Shown: positions 1 to 6,383 of the stretch, in pieces
Layout of the letters: every line of letters starts with the position of its first letter
Position numbering within the stretch: the stretch's first letter is position 1
Source: RGIG5579 sp045601445
Lineage (GTDB): Bacteria; Bacillota; Clostridia; Oscillospirales; SIG627
Assembly: GCA_045601445.1 (NCBI GenBank)
Contig: JAZRZQ010000069.1
Coordinates: forward strand, 1 to 17,043
Direction of reading: 5' to 3'
DNA length: 17,043 bases
Notes under the pieces: generated by a model
What the model was told of the DNA's origin: nothing
Databases searched by the model: none
What the model saw: only the letters and a program-made list of their open reading frames with translations
Made by a program: the position numbers and the translations under genes

Positions 1-17
1 CAGCAAAGAATATCACT
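1..17. repeat. possible tail of a second GTGATAT/ATATCAC palindromic repeat
   Basis: Bases 9-17 read AATATCACT, directly preceded by CAAAG. The same junction (hairpin arm, then AATATCACT) recurs in the right half of the composite repeat at 8512-8595. Only one unit is visible because the window starts here, so this could be chance. The element, if real, would extend to the left of the window. Confidence 0.3.
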
Positions 18-61
18 TATCTTTCTTTTTTGTTGTAAAAAGGGTTTTCACCCAAACAGAA

Positions 62-81
62 GCATTTGTACTTACAAATGC
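62..81. other. 20-bp perfect palindrome in gene-free edge
   Basis: GCATTTGTA at 62-70 is the exact reverse complement of TACAAATGC at 73-81, separated by two bases. It is followed by neither a T-run nor an A-run, so it is not an obvious terminator. It lies in the 180-bp stretch left of the uracil-DNA glycosylase gene, where I see hairpins but no gene. Role unknown. Confidence 0.6.
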
Positions 82-103
82 GATGCCGGTTCTATCCGAT
101 CAG

Positions 104-152
104 CATAAGGAAAGCCTCGATGAATTTCATCGAGGCTTTCATCATCCTTATG
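104..152. other. nested long hairpin downstream of ung
   Basis: A 14-bp perfect stem pairs 110-123 with 127-140 around a 3-nt loop. An outer stem pairs CATAAGG (104-110, sharing base 110 with the inner stem) with CCTTATG (146-152), with five extra bases (141-145) bulged on the right. It lies beyond the ung stop and may help end ung transcription, but it lacks a clean T-run on that strand. A related nested design occurs at 15545-15598. Confidence 0.6.
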
Positions 153-182
153 AGAAGTAGCTTTTCGGGTGCTTCTTTTTTT
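153..182 (+). terminator. intrinsic terminator, plus strand, entering from outside the window
   Basis: AGAAGTA (153-159) pairs with TGCTTCT (170-176) with one G-U wobble, and a run of seven T follows at 176-182. On the plus strand this has terminator shape and would end transcripts coming from a gene left of the window. Its T-run overlaps the ung stop codon at 181-183, so the convergent units are packed tightly. Confidence 0.55.
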
Positions 183-840
183 ACCATTCGATGGGCTCTT
201 GGCCGCTCTCCCGCAAAATGGCGTTGGCGCGGGAGAAGTGCTTACAGCCGAAAAAGCCGCGGGATGCGGACAGCGGGCTGGGATGGACGGTTTTGAGCTT
301 GCGGTGCATCGGATTTGTAATCAGCTCGGCCTTTTTCTGCGCGTGCGCGCCCCAGAGCAAAAAGACCACGGGGGTCTTCTTTTCATTCAAAAGCGAGATG
401 ATGCGATCCGTCAAAATCTCCCAGCCGCGCCCCTTGTGGCCCATGGGCTGTCCCTCGGGAACGGTGAGGGTGGTGTTGAGCAGCAAAACGCCCTGCTTGG
501 CCCAACGGGTCAATTCTCCGCTTTGGGGAATGGGAACGCCCAGATCGCTCTGCAGCTCCTTGAAGATGTTTTGCAGCGAGGGCGGCATCGGGACGCCCTC
601 CCGAACGGAAAAGCAAAGCCCGTGCGCCTGCCCCGCACCGTGATAGGGATCCTGCCCGAGGATGACAAGCTTGGTCTCGGCAAAGGAAGTATAGCGCAGG
701 GCGTTGAAAATGTCGTGCATCGGCGGATAGATGCGCCGCGTGGCGTACTGCTCCTTCAAAAAGGAGCGCAGAGCAAGATAATACTCCTCCTGCCACTGAT
801 CGCGCAAAAGCCCGTCCCAATCGTTTCCAAGCTGTACCAT
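181..840 (-). CDS. ung: uracil-DNA glycosylase, family 1 (UNG)
   Basis: Cytosolic base-excision repair enzyme that cuts uracil from DNA. The 219-residue protein has the family-1 water-activating motif GQDPYHG at residues 62-68, with catalytic Asp64. It also has the VHPSPLS DNA-intercalation loop at 185-191, with His186, and the substrate-pocket motif LLLNTTLTV near 119-127. Length matches the family (about 220 residues). The ATG at 840 follows an AAGGAGAG ribosome binding site, and a TTGACT/TAGAAT promoter lies just upstream, so the gene appears monocistronic. It diverges from the TPR-DUF4037 pair. No missing residue or truncation was seen. Function is assigned by motif and is very secure. 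Confidence 0.97.
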   Translation of the reverse strand: MVQLGNDWDGLLRDQWQEEYYLALRSFLKEQYATRRIYPPMHDIFNALRYTSFAETKLVILGQDPYHGAGQAHGLCFSVREGVPMPPSLQNIFKELQSDLGVPIPQSGELTRWAKQGVLLLNTTLTVPEGQPMGHKGRGWEILTDRIISLLNEKKTPVVFLLWGAHAQKKAELITNPMHRKLKTVHPSPLSASRGFFGCKHFSRANAILRESGQEPIEW

Positions 841-865
841 ATCTCTCTCCTTGCCTTTTTTCTTT

Positions 866-893
866 ATTCTAGCAGACGGCGGAAAAAAGTCAA
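866..893 (-). promoter_or_regulatory. promoter of ung
   Basis: On the minus strand, -35 TTGACT (893-888) and -10 TAGAAT (871-866) are separated by 16 bp. The ATG of ung lies 26 bp downstream of the -10 box. Confidence 0.65.
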
Positions 894-904
894 GAAAAAA
901 GCAC

Positions 905-933
905 TTGTGCCGAAAACGGCTTTATGATACAAT
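905..933 (+). promoter_or_regulatory. extended -10 promoter of the TPR-DUF4037 operon
   Basis: TACAAT at 928-933 is preceded by TGA, giving an extended -10 box. TTGTGC at 905-910, 17 bp upstream, is a weak -35. The start codon at 959 follows a GAAGGGTGA ribosome binding site. Confidence 0.5.
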
Positions 934-958
934 CAAGAAAAAAAGAAGGGTGACGGCG

Positions 959-1696
959 ATGACACAGCGCATTCTCGACAAGCTGGAAGAATATTTGCAG
1001 CGGGACGATCTCTCGGGTGCAGAGCGCCATTTGCTCTATTGGCTGCAGGAGTTTGCCTCGCGCGGGGATTGGCGCGGGGAAACCTTCGTGTGCAACGAGC
1101 TGATGGGCTTTTTCCGCAAGCAGGAAAACGAAGAAAAAGCCTTTTTCTACGGTCAAAGGGCGCTCGGGCTGATCGAGACACACGGAGTGCTTGACAATCT
1201 CGGTGCGGGAACGACGTATCTGAATTTTGCGACGGTCTGCAAGGCCTTCGGGCGCGTCGACGAGGCGCTTTCGTATTTTCAAAGGGCGGAAGCAATCTAT
1301 GCCAAAGCACTGCCCGAAAACGATGCGCGCCTGGGCGGGCTGTATAACAATATGGCGCTGGCGCTGTGCGATGCCAAGAGATTTTCCGAGGCGCGCGCTG
1401 CCTACGAAAAGGCGCTCGCACACATGGCCACACTCCCCGACGGCGCGGGCAAATGTGCCATTACGCTGTTGAATTTGGCGGAGCTTGCCGAGGCCGAGCA
1501 GGGGCTCGAGGAAGCCTCGGAGACCATTGAGGAATATCTTGCCAAGGCCAAGGCACTTTTGGACACGATCTCCAACGAAACAAGTGCCGAGGCACGCTTT
1601 CTCTTTCGAAGCTGTGCCACGGTGTTCGGCTATTACGGTCATTTTGACTACGAGAGGATTCTGACGGAAAGGGGGCGCACGGATGAAGGGACTTGA
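959..1696 (+). CDS. tetratricopeptide repeat protein
   Basis: A 245-residue soluble, helix-rich protein without signal peptide or membrane segment. Three consecutive TPR-like helix pairs are visible at about 84-117, 126-159 and 167-200, with typical Gly/Ala/Tyr spacing (for example GRVDEALSYFQRAEAIY and KRFSEARAAYEKAL). TPR domains bind other proteins; no catalytic motif is present. I chose the ATG at 959 because a purine-rich ribosome binding site precedes it; the frame stays open further upstream, into the promoter region. The stop overlaps the next gene by 14 bp, which implies translational coupling. A TPR gene next to a DUF4037 gene is, to my knowledge, a recurrent Firmicutes arrangement, so the two products probably work together. 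The substrate or partner is unknown. Confidence 0.85.
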   Translation: MTQRILDKLEEYLQRDDLSGAERHLLYWLQEFASRGDWRGETFVCNELMGFFRKQENEEKAFFYGQRALGLIETHGVLDNLGAGTTYLNFATVCKAFGRVDEALSYFQRAEAIYAKALPENDARLGGLYNNMALALCDAKRFSEARAAYEKALAHMATLPDGAGKCAITLLNLAELAEAEQGLEEASETIEEYLAKAKALLDTISNETSAEARFLFRSCATVFGYYGHFDYERILTERGRTDEGT

Positions 1697-2612
1697 GCTT
1701 TCCCGTCTCTTTTACGAGGAATACGGTGCGCCGATGCTCCAAAAAGAATTTCCTCATCTGCTCCCCTATCTTGCCGTAGGGCTGGTCGGGAGCGGCTCGG
1801 AATGCTTCGGCTTTGACGATGCCCTCTCGCAGGATCACGATTTTGAAGCAGGCTTTTGTCTGTTTTTGCCCGACGAGAGCGTCGTTGACCGCCGAAGCGC
1901 CTTTTTGCTCGAGCGGGCCTATTCCCGTTTGCCCAAGGAATACCTCGGCTTTTCGCGTCCCGCACTCTCCCCCGTCGGCGGAGATCGCCACGGAGTGAAG
2001 CGCATCGCGGATTTTTTGGAAGAAAAAACGGGCACGCGAGACGGCGTTCTTACCGTTCGAGATTGGCTGACCCTGCCCGAGCATTCCCTTGCGGAGATCG
2101 TAAACGGCGAGATCTTTTTCGATCCCTACTCCGAGCTGAGCGCTGTGCGGGAGCGCCTTGCGTACCTGCCCGAGGCGATCCGCCGCAAGAAGCTGGCGGG
2201 AAATCTTCTGATGATGGGACAGACGGGGCAGTATAATTACCCGCGCTGTCTGGCACGGGGCGATACGGCGGGCGCAGGGCTTTGCGCCGCACGCTTTCTC
2301 GAATACGCCCTGCATACGGTCTTTTTGCTCAACCGTCGCTATCTTCCCTATTACAAATGGCAGTTTCGCGCGCTCAGGGAGTCAGCGAAGCTGTCCGAGC
2401 TCGCCTCACCGCTCGCATCGCTCGTCTCCTCCCCCCACGGAAACAAGACGGCAGAGCGGATCGAAGCGATCACGCGGTGCATCCTCAAGGCCGCTTCCGC
2501 CGAGCTTTCCCTCCCCGAAGCGGGCGAGAGTGCCGAGGCATTTGCCTACCGCGTCAATGACAGCATTTCGGATGGCGAAATCCGAAACCTGAACGTTTTG
2601 ATCGCCGTATAA
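1683..2612 (+). CDS. DUF4037 nucleotidyltransferase-like protein
   Basis: 309 residues, cytosolic. Near the N-terminus (residues 36-55) is a GSGSE...DDALSQDHDFE stretch. It resembles the nucleotidyltransferase-fold signature G-S-x-S followed by spaced Asp residues (D-x-D pattern), and is typical of DUF4037 proteins. The rest is helical with conserved aromatic stretches such as YLPYYKWQFRAL, also usual for this family. The reaction and acceptor are not known; nucleotidyl transfer is inferred from the fold alone. The start ATG lies inside the 3' end of the TPR gene (14-bp overlap) and a strong terminator follows the stop, so the two genes form a complete bicistronic unit. Confidence 0.85.
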   Translation: MKGLELSRLFYEEYGAPMLQKEFPHLLPYLAVGLVGSGSECFGFDDALSQDHDFEAGFCLFLPDESVVDRRSAFLLERAYSRLPKEYLGFSRPALSPVGGDRHGVKRIADFLEEKTGTRDGVLTVRDWLTLPEHSLAEIVNGEIFFDPYSELSAVRERLAYLPEAIRRKKLAGNLLMMGQTGQYNYPRCLARGDTAGAGLCAARFLEYALHTVFLLNRRYLPYYKWQFRALRESAKLSELASPLASLVSSPHGNKTAERIEAITRCILKAASAELSLPEAGESAEAFAYRVNDSISDGEIRNLNVLIAV

Positions 2613-2625
2613 CAAAAAAACGAGA

Positions 2626-2672
2626 GACCGAAGAAAGCCGTGAGAGATCACCGCTTTTTTCGGTCACTTTTT
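2626..2672 (+). terminator. intrinsic terminator of the TPR-DUF4037 operon
   Basis: A 13-bp stem (2626-2638 with 2653-2665, one G-U wobble) encloses a second 4-bp stem GTGA/TCAC (2640-2643 with 2648-2651) and a GAGA loop. ACTTTTT follows. It begins 13 bp after the DUF4037 stop. Confidence 0.85.
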
Positions 2673-2702
2673 CTTTGATACGAAAATACTTTGAAAAAAG
2701 TC

Positions 2703-2731
2703 TTGACAAAATGGCTCTAACGTGTTAGAGT
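2703..2731 (+). promoter_or_regulatory. promoter of the blaI-M56 operon
   Basis: Perfect -35 TTGACA (2703-2708), 17-bp spacer, and -10 TAGAGT (2726-2731). The -10 box lies inside the right arm of the first operator, so repressor binding would block RNA polymerase directly. Confidence 0.7.
2715..2730. promoter_or_regulatory. BlaI-type operator 1
   Basis: Palindrome CTCTAAC-GT-GTTAGAG with 7-bp perfect arms, covering the promoter spacer and -10 box. A dyad of this size is what a BlaI/MecI dimer recognises; the repressor gene starts 39 bp downstream. Confidence 0.8.
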
Positions 2732-2740
2732 GTAATTGAA

Positions 2741-2756
2741 CTCTAACGCATTAGAG
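2741..2756. promoter_or_regulatory. BlaI-type operator 2
   Basis: CTCTAACGCATTAGAG, a second copy with 6-bp perfect arms, 26 bp centre-to-centre from operator 1. It covers the expected transcription start and lies just before the AAAGGG-type ribosome binding site of the repressor gene. Two tandem dyads suggest cooperative autorepression. Confidence 0.8.
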
Positions 2757-2769
2757 AAAGGGCCGAAAG

Positions 2770-3141
2770 ATGGAAACACCGAAAATATTTGAAAGCGAAT
2801 ACCGTTTTTGTTTGATCCTGTGGGAAAACGAGCCCGCCAAGAGCGCAAGGCTCGTGGAGCTTTGCAGAGAAAGGCTCGGTTGGAAGCCGACAACCACCTA
2901 CACCGTCATCAAGCGCTTGTCGGAGCGCGGCGTTTTAAAAAACGAACGTACGATCGTCAGCTCGCTGATCAGCAAGGATCAGGTGCAGGCCGCGGAGATC
3001 GATGAAATGCTGGAAAAAACCTTTGAAGGCTCTCTTCCCTCCTTTATTGCCGCGTGGACGTCGCGCCACGCGCTTTCCGAGAAGGAAATCGAGGAAATCC
3101 GCAATATGATCGACCAATATCGGAAAGGAGAGAGCACGTGA
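2770..3141 (+). CDS. BlaI/MecI/CopY-family transcriptional repressor
   Basis: 123-residue cytosolic DNA-binding protein. The N-terminal winged helix spans about residues 6-70; the recognition helix is around KPTTTYTVIKRL (39-50), the signature stretch of the family. Residues 72-120 form the helical dimerisation tail. Length is normal. Family members bind palindromic operators as dimers and are cleaved when a partner M56 protease senses a signal; such a partner follows immediately, with GTGA start/stop overlap at 3138-3141. Two matching palindromes cover the operon's own promoter, so autorepression is strongly implied. The inducing signal cannot be read from the sequence, and no beta-lactamase or penicillin-binding protein gene is in this operon, so I give no resistance gene name. 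Confidence 0.93.
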   Translation: METPKIFESEYRFCLILWENEPAKSARLVELCRERLGWKPTTTYTVIKRLSERGVLKNERTIVSSLISKDQVQAAEIDEMLEKTFEGSLPSFIAAWTSRHALSEKEIEEIRNMIDQYRKGEST

Positions 3142-4421
3142 GCCGCTTCTTCCTTGCGATCGTTAATATGAGCATATCGGCGGGCTGGATCGTGCTTGCA
3201 GTCGCGCTGTTGAGAGTCTTACTCAAAAAAGCGCCGAAACGAATCACGCTGTTTCTTTGGGGAATCGTTGCCGTGCGCCTCGTATGCCCTGTCTCCGTTC
3301 CAAGCGCGTTCAGCCTGATCCCGAGCACAAAAACCGTTCGTCCCGAGATCATGCTTGAGGAAACACCCGCCATCCAATCAGGCATTGCCTTCATCAACGA
3401 CGCCGTCAATCCGATCCTCGGTCAATCCTTCGCCGCAGAGCCGAGCGATTCCGTCAACCCCCTGCAGATTCTCATTCCCGTCCTCGCGGCCGTTTATCTT
3501 GTGGGAATCGCCGTTTTGCTTTGCTATGCCGTCATCAGCTATATCAAAATAAAACGGAAAACGCAAACGGCGGTGCTTTACCGAGACAACGTCTATCAAA
3601 GCGAAGCCGTTCGTTCCCCCTTCGTGTTCGGGCTCGTCAAGCCGAGAATTTTTCTTCCGTTTCAAATCGACCCGCAGGTGATGCCCTACGTGCTCGCACA
3701 CGAGAAAGCTCATCTCGAGCGCAAGGACTACCTTTTCAAGCCGCTTGGATTTCTCCTTGCCGTGCTGCATTGGTTTCATCCCCTGATCTGGCTCGGATAC
3801 GTTTTGTTTTGCCGAGATCTGGAGCTGGCCTGCGACGAAAGGGTGATCCGCGCGTTCCGTCCGCAACAAAAGGCCGATTATTCCCAAGCGCTTCTGACTT
3901 GCAGTATCAAACGCCACACCGTCTCCGTTTGTCCCGTTGCATTCGGAGAGATCGCCATCAAAGAAAGGGTGAAATTCGTGCTGAATTACAAAAAGTCCGC
4001 CACGGGGTTATTGGTTCTGGCCTTGGCCGTTTGCGTGTGCTGTGCGGGGTGCTTTTTAACCGATCCTTACGATGCGGGTACAATCCCCCAAACCGAAGAG
4101 CAAGCAGGCAAAGAAACAACGACCGAAGAAACAACGACCGAAGAAGAAATCTCCGCCGAAGCCGAAACGGAAGAGGAATGGATCTTAAAGCCGGTCAAGG
4201 TTTCCTTTTCCGATTCCGACCGGCACCGCTTCTACAAGGCCGAAATCCAATCCTACACAGAAGAAAACGAAAGCGTTTTCGGATATACCGTCTATCACCG
4301 CGTATTCAAGCACTGCTTGGATTGTCGCGAGGTCGTTGAAGCAGACGAGGTTTATCCTTGTCAATGGAACAACCCCGACTGCCGCGGCGGTTGTCTGAAC
4401 GGCCACAAAAATCCATCGTAA
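3138..4421 (+). CDS. M56-family membrane metalloprotease (BlaR1/MecR1-like) with a Cys-rich C-terminus
   Basis: 427-residue integral membrane protein, partner of the upstream repressor. The GTG start at 3138 overlaps the repressor stop and follows AGGAG at 3126-3130; the open frame upstream of it is not needed. Hydrophobic segments lie near residues 5-25, 34-55, 113-138, 200-222 and 288-305. The zinc-protease motif HEKAH is at 188-192, and ELACDERV, the second family motif, follows. In BlaR1 the C-terminal sensor binds beta-lactams. Here the region after the last membrane helix (306-427) has no visible penicillin-binding motif. It has a Thr/Glu-rich linker, with ETTTE twice at 326-335, then a short domain with five cysteines (393, 396, 408, 415, 419). 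The ligand is therefore unknown, possibly a metal or redox signal. Confidence 0.9.
   Translation: MSRFFLAIVNMSISAGWIVLAVALLRVLLKKAPKRITLFLWGIVAVRLVCPVSVPSAFSLIPSTKTVRPEIMLEETPAIQSGIAFINDAVNPILGQSFAAEPSDSVNPLQILIPVLAAVYLVGIAVLLCYAVISYIKIKRKTQTAVLYRDNVYQSEAVRSPFVFGLVKPRIFLPFQIDPQVMPYVLAHEKAHLERKDYLFKPLGFLLAVLHWFHPLIWLGYVLFCRDLELACDERVIRAFRPQQKADYSQALLTCSIKRHTVSVCPVAFGEIAIKERVKFVLNYKKSATGLLVLALAVCVCCAGCFLTDPYDAGTIPQTEEQAGKETTTEETTTEEEISAEAETEEEWILKPVKVSFSDSDRHRFYKAEIQSYTEENESVFGYTVYHRVFKHCLDCREVVEADEVYPCQWNNPDCRGGCLNGHKNPS
4113..4142 (+). repeat. 15-bp tandem duplication inside the M56 gene
   Basis: GAAACAACGACCGAA occurs twice without a gap (4113-4127 and 4128-4142), encoding ETTTE twice in the linker between the membrane part and the C-terminal domain. 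The copies are identical, so the duplication is recent or the length is variable. Confidence 0.9.
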
Positions 4422-4425
4422 CGAA

Positions 4426-4458
4426 GAAAAAATGCCGATCGGTGATCGGCATTTTTTT
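4426..4458. terminator. bidirectional intrinsic terminator between convergent operons
   Basis: ATGCCGATC (4432-4440), a GGT loop and GATCGGCAT (4444-4452) form a 9-bp perfect stem. It has an A-run on its left and a T-run on its right, so it works on both strands. It serves the M56 gene (+) and the HAD gene (-), whose stop codon begins at 4459. Confidence 0.9.
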
Positions 4459-5260
4459 ATGCATCGCGAGACTGCTTTAAATCATTGTAAAAGGCGCGGA
4501 TGTTCTCATAAACAAGGCTCGGCTTTTCCTTGCTTTTTTCCAGATCCGAGAGCGTTCCCTCTCCCGAAAGGACGAACACGGAAGTGATCCCCGCACGCAC
4601 GCCGCAGGCAATATCGGTGTAGAGCCGATCACCGATCAGCGCCGTTTGCTCGGGTAAAAAGCCCGCCTTTTCCATCGCAAGATACGCCATCGTCGGCTCG
4701 GGCTTTCCGATGAAGCGCGGGCGGCGGCCGGTGGCGTTGAAGAGCATTTGGCTGACCGAGCCGCAGTCGGGCACGTAGCCGTACCAAGTCGGGCAGACCA
4801 GATCGGGATTGGTGGCGATATAGTCCACGTTTTGCCCCAGAAGAATGCAAGCGTCCTCCAGCTTTTGGAAGGTCAGGGAAGTATCAAAGCCCATACAAAG
4901 GCAATCGATCCCCTCTTCGCGCCGATCGGTCACGGGAAGGCCCTCGCTTTGAAGCTGATCGCGAAAGGACTCCGTGCCGAGGGCGTAGATCCTTCGGTAG
5001 CCGCGCTCCTTCAAATACAAAACGGTGGCGTTGGTGGAAGTGAGAAAATCTTCCTCGGTGGAACGAATCCCGAGCCGTGCGAGTTTTTCGACGTATTTTT
5101 CGACGCTTTTCGAGGAATTGTTGGTCAAGAACAAATAGCGCCCGCCGATCGAGCGAACGTAGTCCAAAAACTCCGTAACGCCGTCAAAGAGCGTCTCGTC
5201 CAAATAGATCGTGCCGTCCATATCGAGTAAAAACAGCTTTAAGCGTTGCAAATCCTTCAT
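4457..5260 (-). CDS. HAD-IIA family phosphatase (NagD/p-nitrophenylphosphatase-like)
   Basis: 267-residue cytosolic sugar- or nucleotide-phosphate phosphatase of the haloacid dehalogenase superfamily, subfamily IIA. Motif I DMDGT lies at 13-17 (nucleophile Asp13, general acid Asp15), motif II TNNSS at 46-50, the lysine of motif III in GKPEP (Lys186), and motif IV GDRLYTD at 210-216. The C2-type cap lies between motifs II and III, as expected. All catalytic residues are present. GGAG just before the ATG overlaps the stop of the small upstream gene, with 9 bp between the two genes, so they are co-transcribed and probably translationally coupled. The true substrate cannot be told from sequence; the symbol nagD would be too specific. 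Confidence 0.93.
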   Translation of the reverse strand: MKDLQRLKLFLLDMDGTIYLDETLFDGVTEFLDYVRSIGGRYLFLTNNSSKSVEKYVEKLARLGIRSTEEDFLTSTNATVLYLKERGYRRIYALGTESFRDQLQSEGLPVTDRREEGIDCLCMGFDTSLTFQKLEDACILLGQNVDYIATNPDLVCPTWYGYVPDCGSVSQMLFNATGRRPRFIGKPEPTMAYLAMEKAGFLPEQTALIGDRLYTDIACGVRAGITSVFVLSGEGTLSDLEKSKEKPSLVYENIRAFYNDLKQSRDA

Positions 5261-5269
5261 TCTTTTCTC

Positions 5270-5527
5270 CTATATCAGCTCGGCCTCGGTCAGGCGATAA
5301 CAAGGCGCCTGCGCGGTGTCCTCCACCTTTAACACGGGAAAGGTGGCGACGGTGTCGGCGCGGAAATAGTTTCGAATCTCGATTCTGTCCTGCCAAAGCT
5401 CCACCGAAAGCCCGTAGCCCTTTTCGATGCCAAAGAGCTTTTCCAATTCCTCTTGCAGATCCTTTTGTCCGTCAACGATAAAGAAAAGCGTTTTTCCGTC
5501 TTTTTCCACAAAATACTTTCGATTCAT
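5270..5527 (-). CDS. small conserved-looking protein of unknown function
   Basis: 85 residues if translation starts at the ATG at 5527. The frame is open to 5659, but a good promoter (-10 box 5576-5571) overlaps the alternative ATG at 5575, so longer forms are unlikely. A strong AAGGAGGGG at 5563-5555 sits 27 bp from the ATG, which is unusually far; a weaker GGG lies directly before it. The protein is soluble, with an alternating strand/helix pattern and many charged residues, no cysteine cluster, and no signal peptide or membrane helix. It ends with TAG, 9 bp before the HAD phosphatase, so it is the first gene of that operon. I do not recognise the family. Confidence 0.65.
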   Translation of the reverse strand: MNRKYFVEKDGKTLFFIVDGQKDLQEELEKLFGIEKGYGLSVELWQDRIEIRNYFRADTVATFPVLKVEDTAQAPCYRLTEAELI

Positions 5528-5570
5528 CCCGATTTGATGCCCCGATTCGGCGCACCCCTCCTTACGCTCT

Positions 5571-5599
5571 ATCATAGCACGGCGCGAGAGGATTTGCAA
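5571..5599 (-). promoter_or_regulatory. promoter of the small gene-HAD operon
   Basis: On the minus strand, TTGCAA (5599-5594), a 17-bp spacer, and TATGAT (5576-5571). Expected start of transcription is near 5564, just before the AAGGAGGGG. This decides against the ATG at 5575, which falls within the -10 box. Confidence 0.65.
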
Positions 5600-5708
5600 G
5601 AACACGAAAAATGTTACACAAAAGTTACACAAAATGCGATCGCTTCGGTAGATTTTCATCCTATGTTATGCTATCATACAAAAGGAAATTCAATCAGGAG
5701 TGTGCCGT

Positions 5709-6383
5709 ATGTATGACGTGATCGTTTTGGGCGCAAGCTTTGCCGGTGCGGGCATCGCAAGCCGACTGCAAACAAGCTGCCTCGTGGTGGAAGAAAGCCT
5801 GCGGGCGGGATACGAGTTTTTCGCCGCATTTGCCTTCGGGACGGGGTGGGAGAAGCTTCCGACACAGTCGGAGAGCCGCGCCCTGCGCGAGGCGATGCTT
5901 GAGAAGGGGGAGATCTCCCTCGCGGGCGATCGGCATCTGTATCCGTATTTTCGGGGCTGTGATATTCTGTTCGGAACAAGGCTCTTTCAGATCGAGCGGG
6001 AAAAGGACTCCTTTCTCTGCACGCTTCACAACGCCAAGGGCTTTTCGACGCTTCGCGCCAAAAGGATCGTCGACACCCGCGCGAGCGAGCGCAACAGCCG
6101 CGCAAAGTCCTACAACCTGCTCTTGGAAGGCGGCGAGGTGTTCTCTCTGCCCGTTCCCCTCACGTTCGATTTTGTCAAGGCCAGAGCGGCGGCCTTTGCC
6201 GAAAGAGAAAAGCGCGGAGAAGAAAAGACCGTCCTTCTTTCGGCCGAGGAATTTGACTATCACGTAAAACAGGATGCCTCGTGCGAGAAGGACGGGATTC
6301 TGTATTTTCCATCCAAGGCTTTTGAAAATCCCTTCTTGGCCTTTGACGCGGGACTTCTTCTCGGAGAGGAGCTGACGAAATGA
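5709..6383 (+). CDS. short FAD/NAD(P)-binding oxidoreductase-like protein
   Basis: 224 residues. The N-terminus is a Rossmann dinucleotide-binding unit: strand YDVIVLG, then the glycine-rich turn GASFAGAG (8-15), helix, and second strand ending in acidic residues (VVEES, 26-30), as in FAD-dependent oxidoreductases. The ATG at 5709 is chosen because AGGAG (5696-5700) lies 8 bp upstream; an in-frame GTG at 5700 overlaps that site. The protein is shorter than usual flavoprotein reductases and has no visible substrate or second FAD motif, so it may be a reduced member or one half of a two-subunit enzyme. It overlaps the next gene, also an FAD protein, by ATGA. The reaction is unknown. Confidence 0.75.
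   Translation: MYDVIVLGASFAGAGIASRLQTSCLVVEESLRAGYEFFAAFAFGTGWEKLPTQSESRALREAMLEKGEISLAGDRHLYPYFRGCDILFGTRLFQIEREKDSFLCTLHNAKGFSTLRAKRIVDTRASERNSRAKSYNLLLEGGEVFSLPVPLTFDFVKARAAAFAEREKRGEEKTVLLSAEEFDYHVKQDASCEKDGILYFPSKAFENPFLAFDAGLLLGEELTK

Noticed and set aside
890..1642. 250-codon minus-strand frame opposite the TPR gene
   Set aside because: No ribosome binding site or domain; codon pattern and repeats support the plus-strand TPR protein.
3054..3137. Longer N-terminus for the M56 protease
   Set aside because: This stretch lies within the repressor gene; GTG 3138 has AGGAG at the right distance and begins directly before the first membrane helix.
2770..4421. Calling the BlaI/M56 pair a beta-lactam resistance operon (blaI-blaR1)
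   Set aside because: No beta-lactamase or penicillin-binding protein gene is present and the sensor domain is missing, so only the family names are justified.
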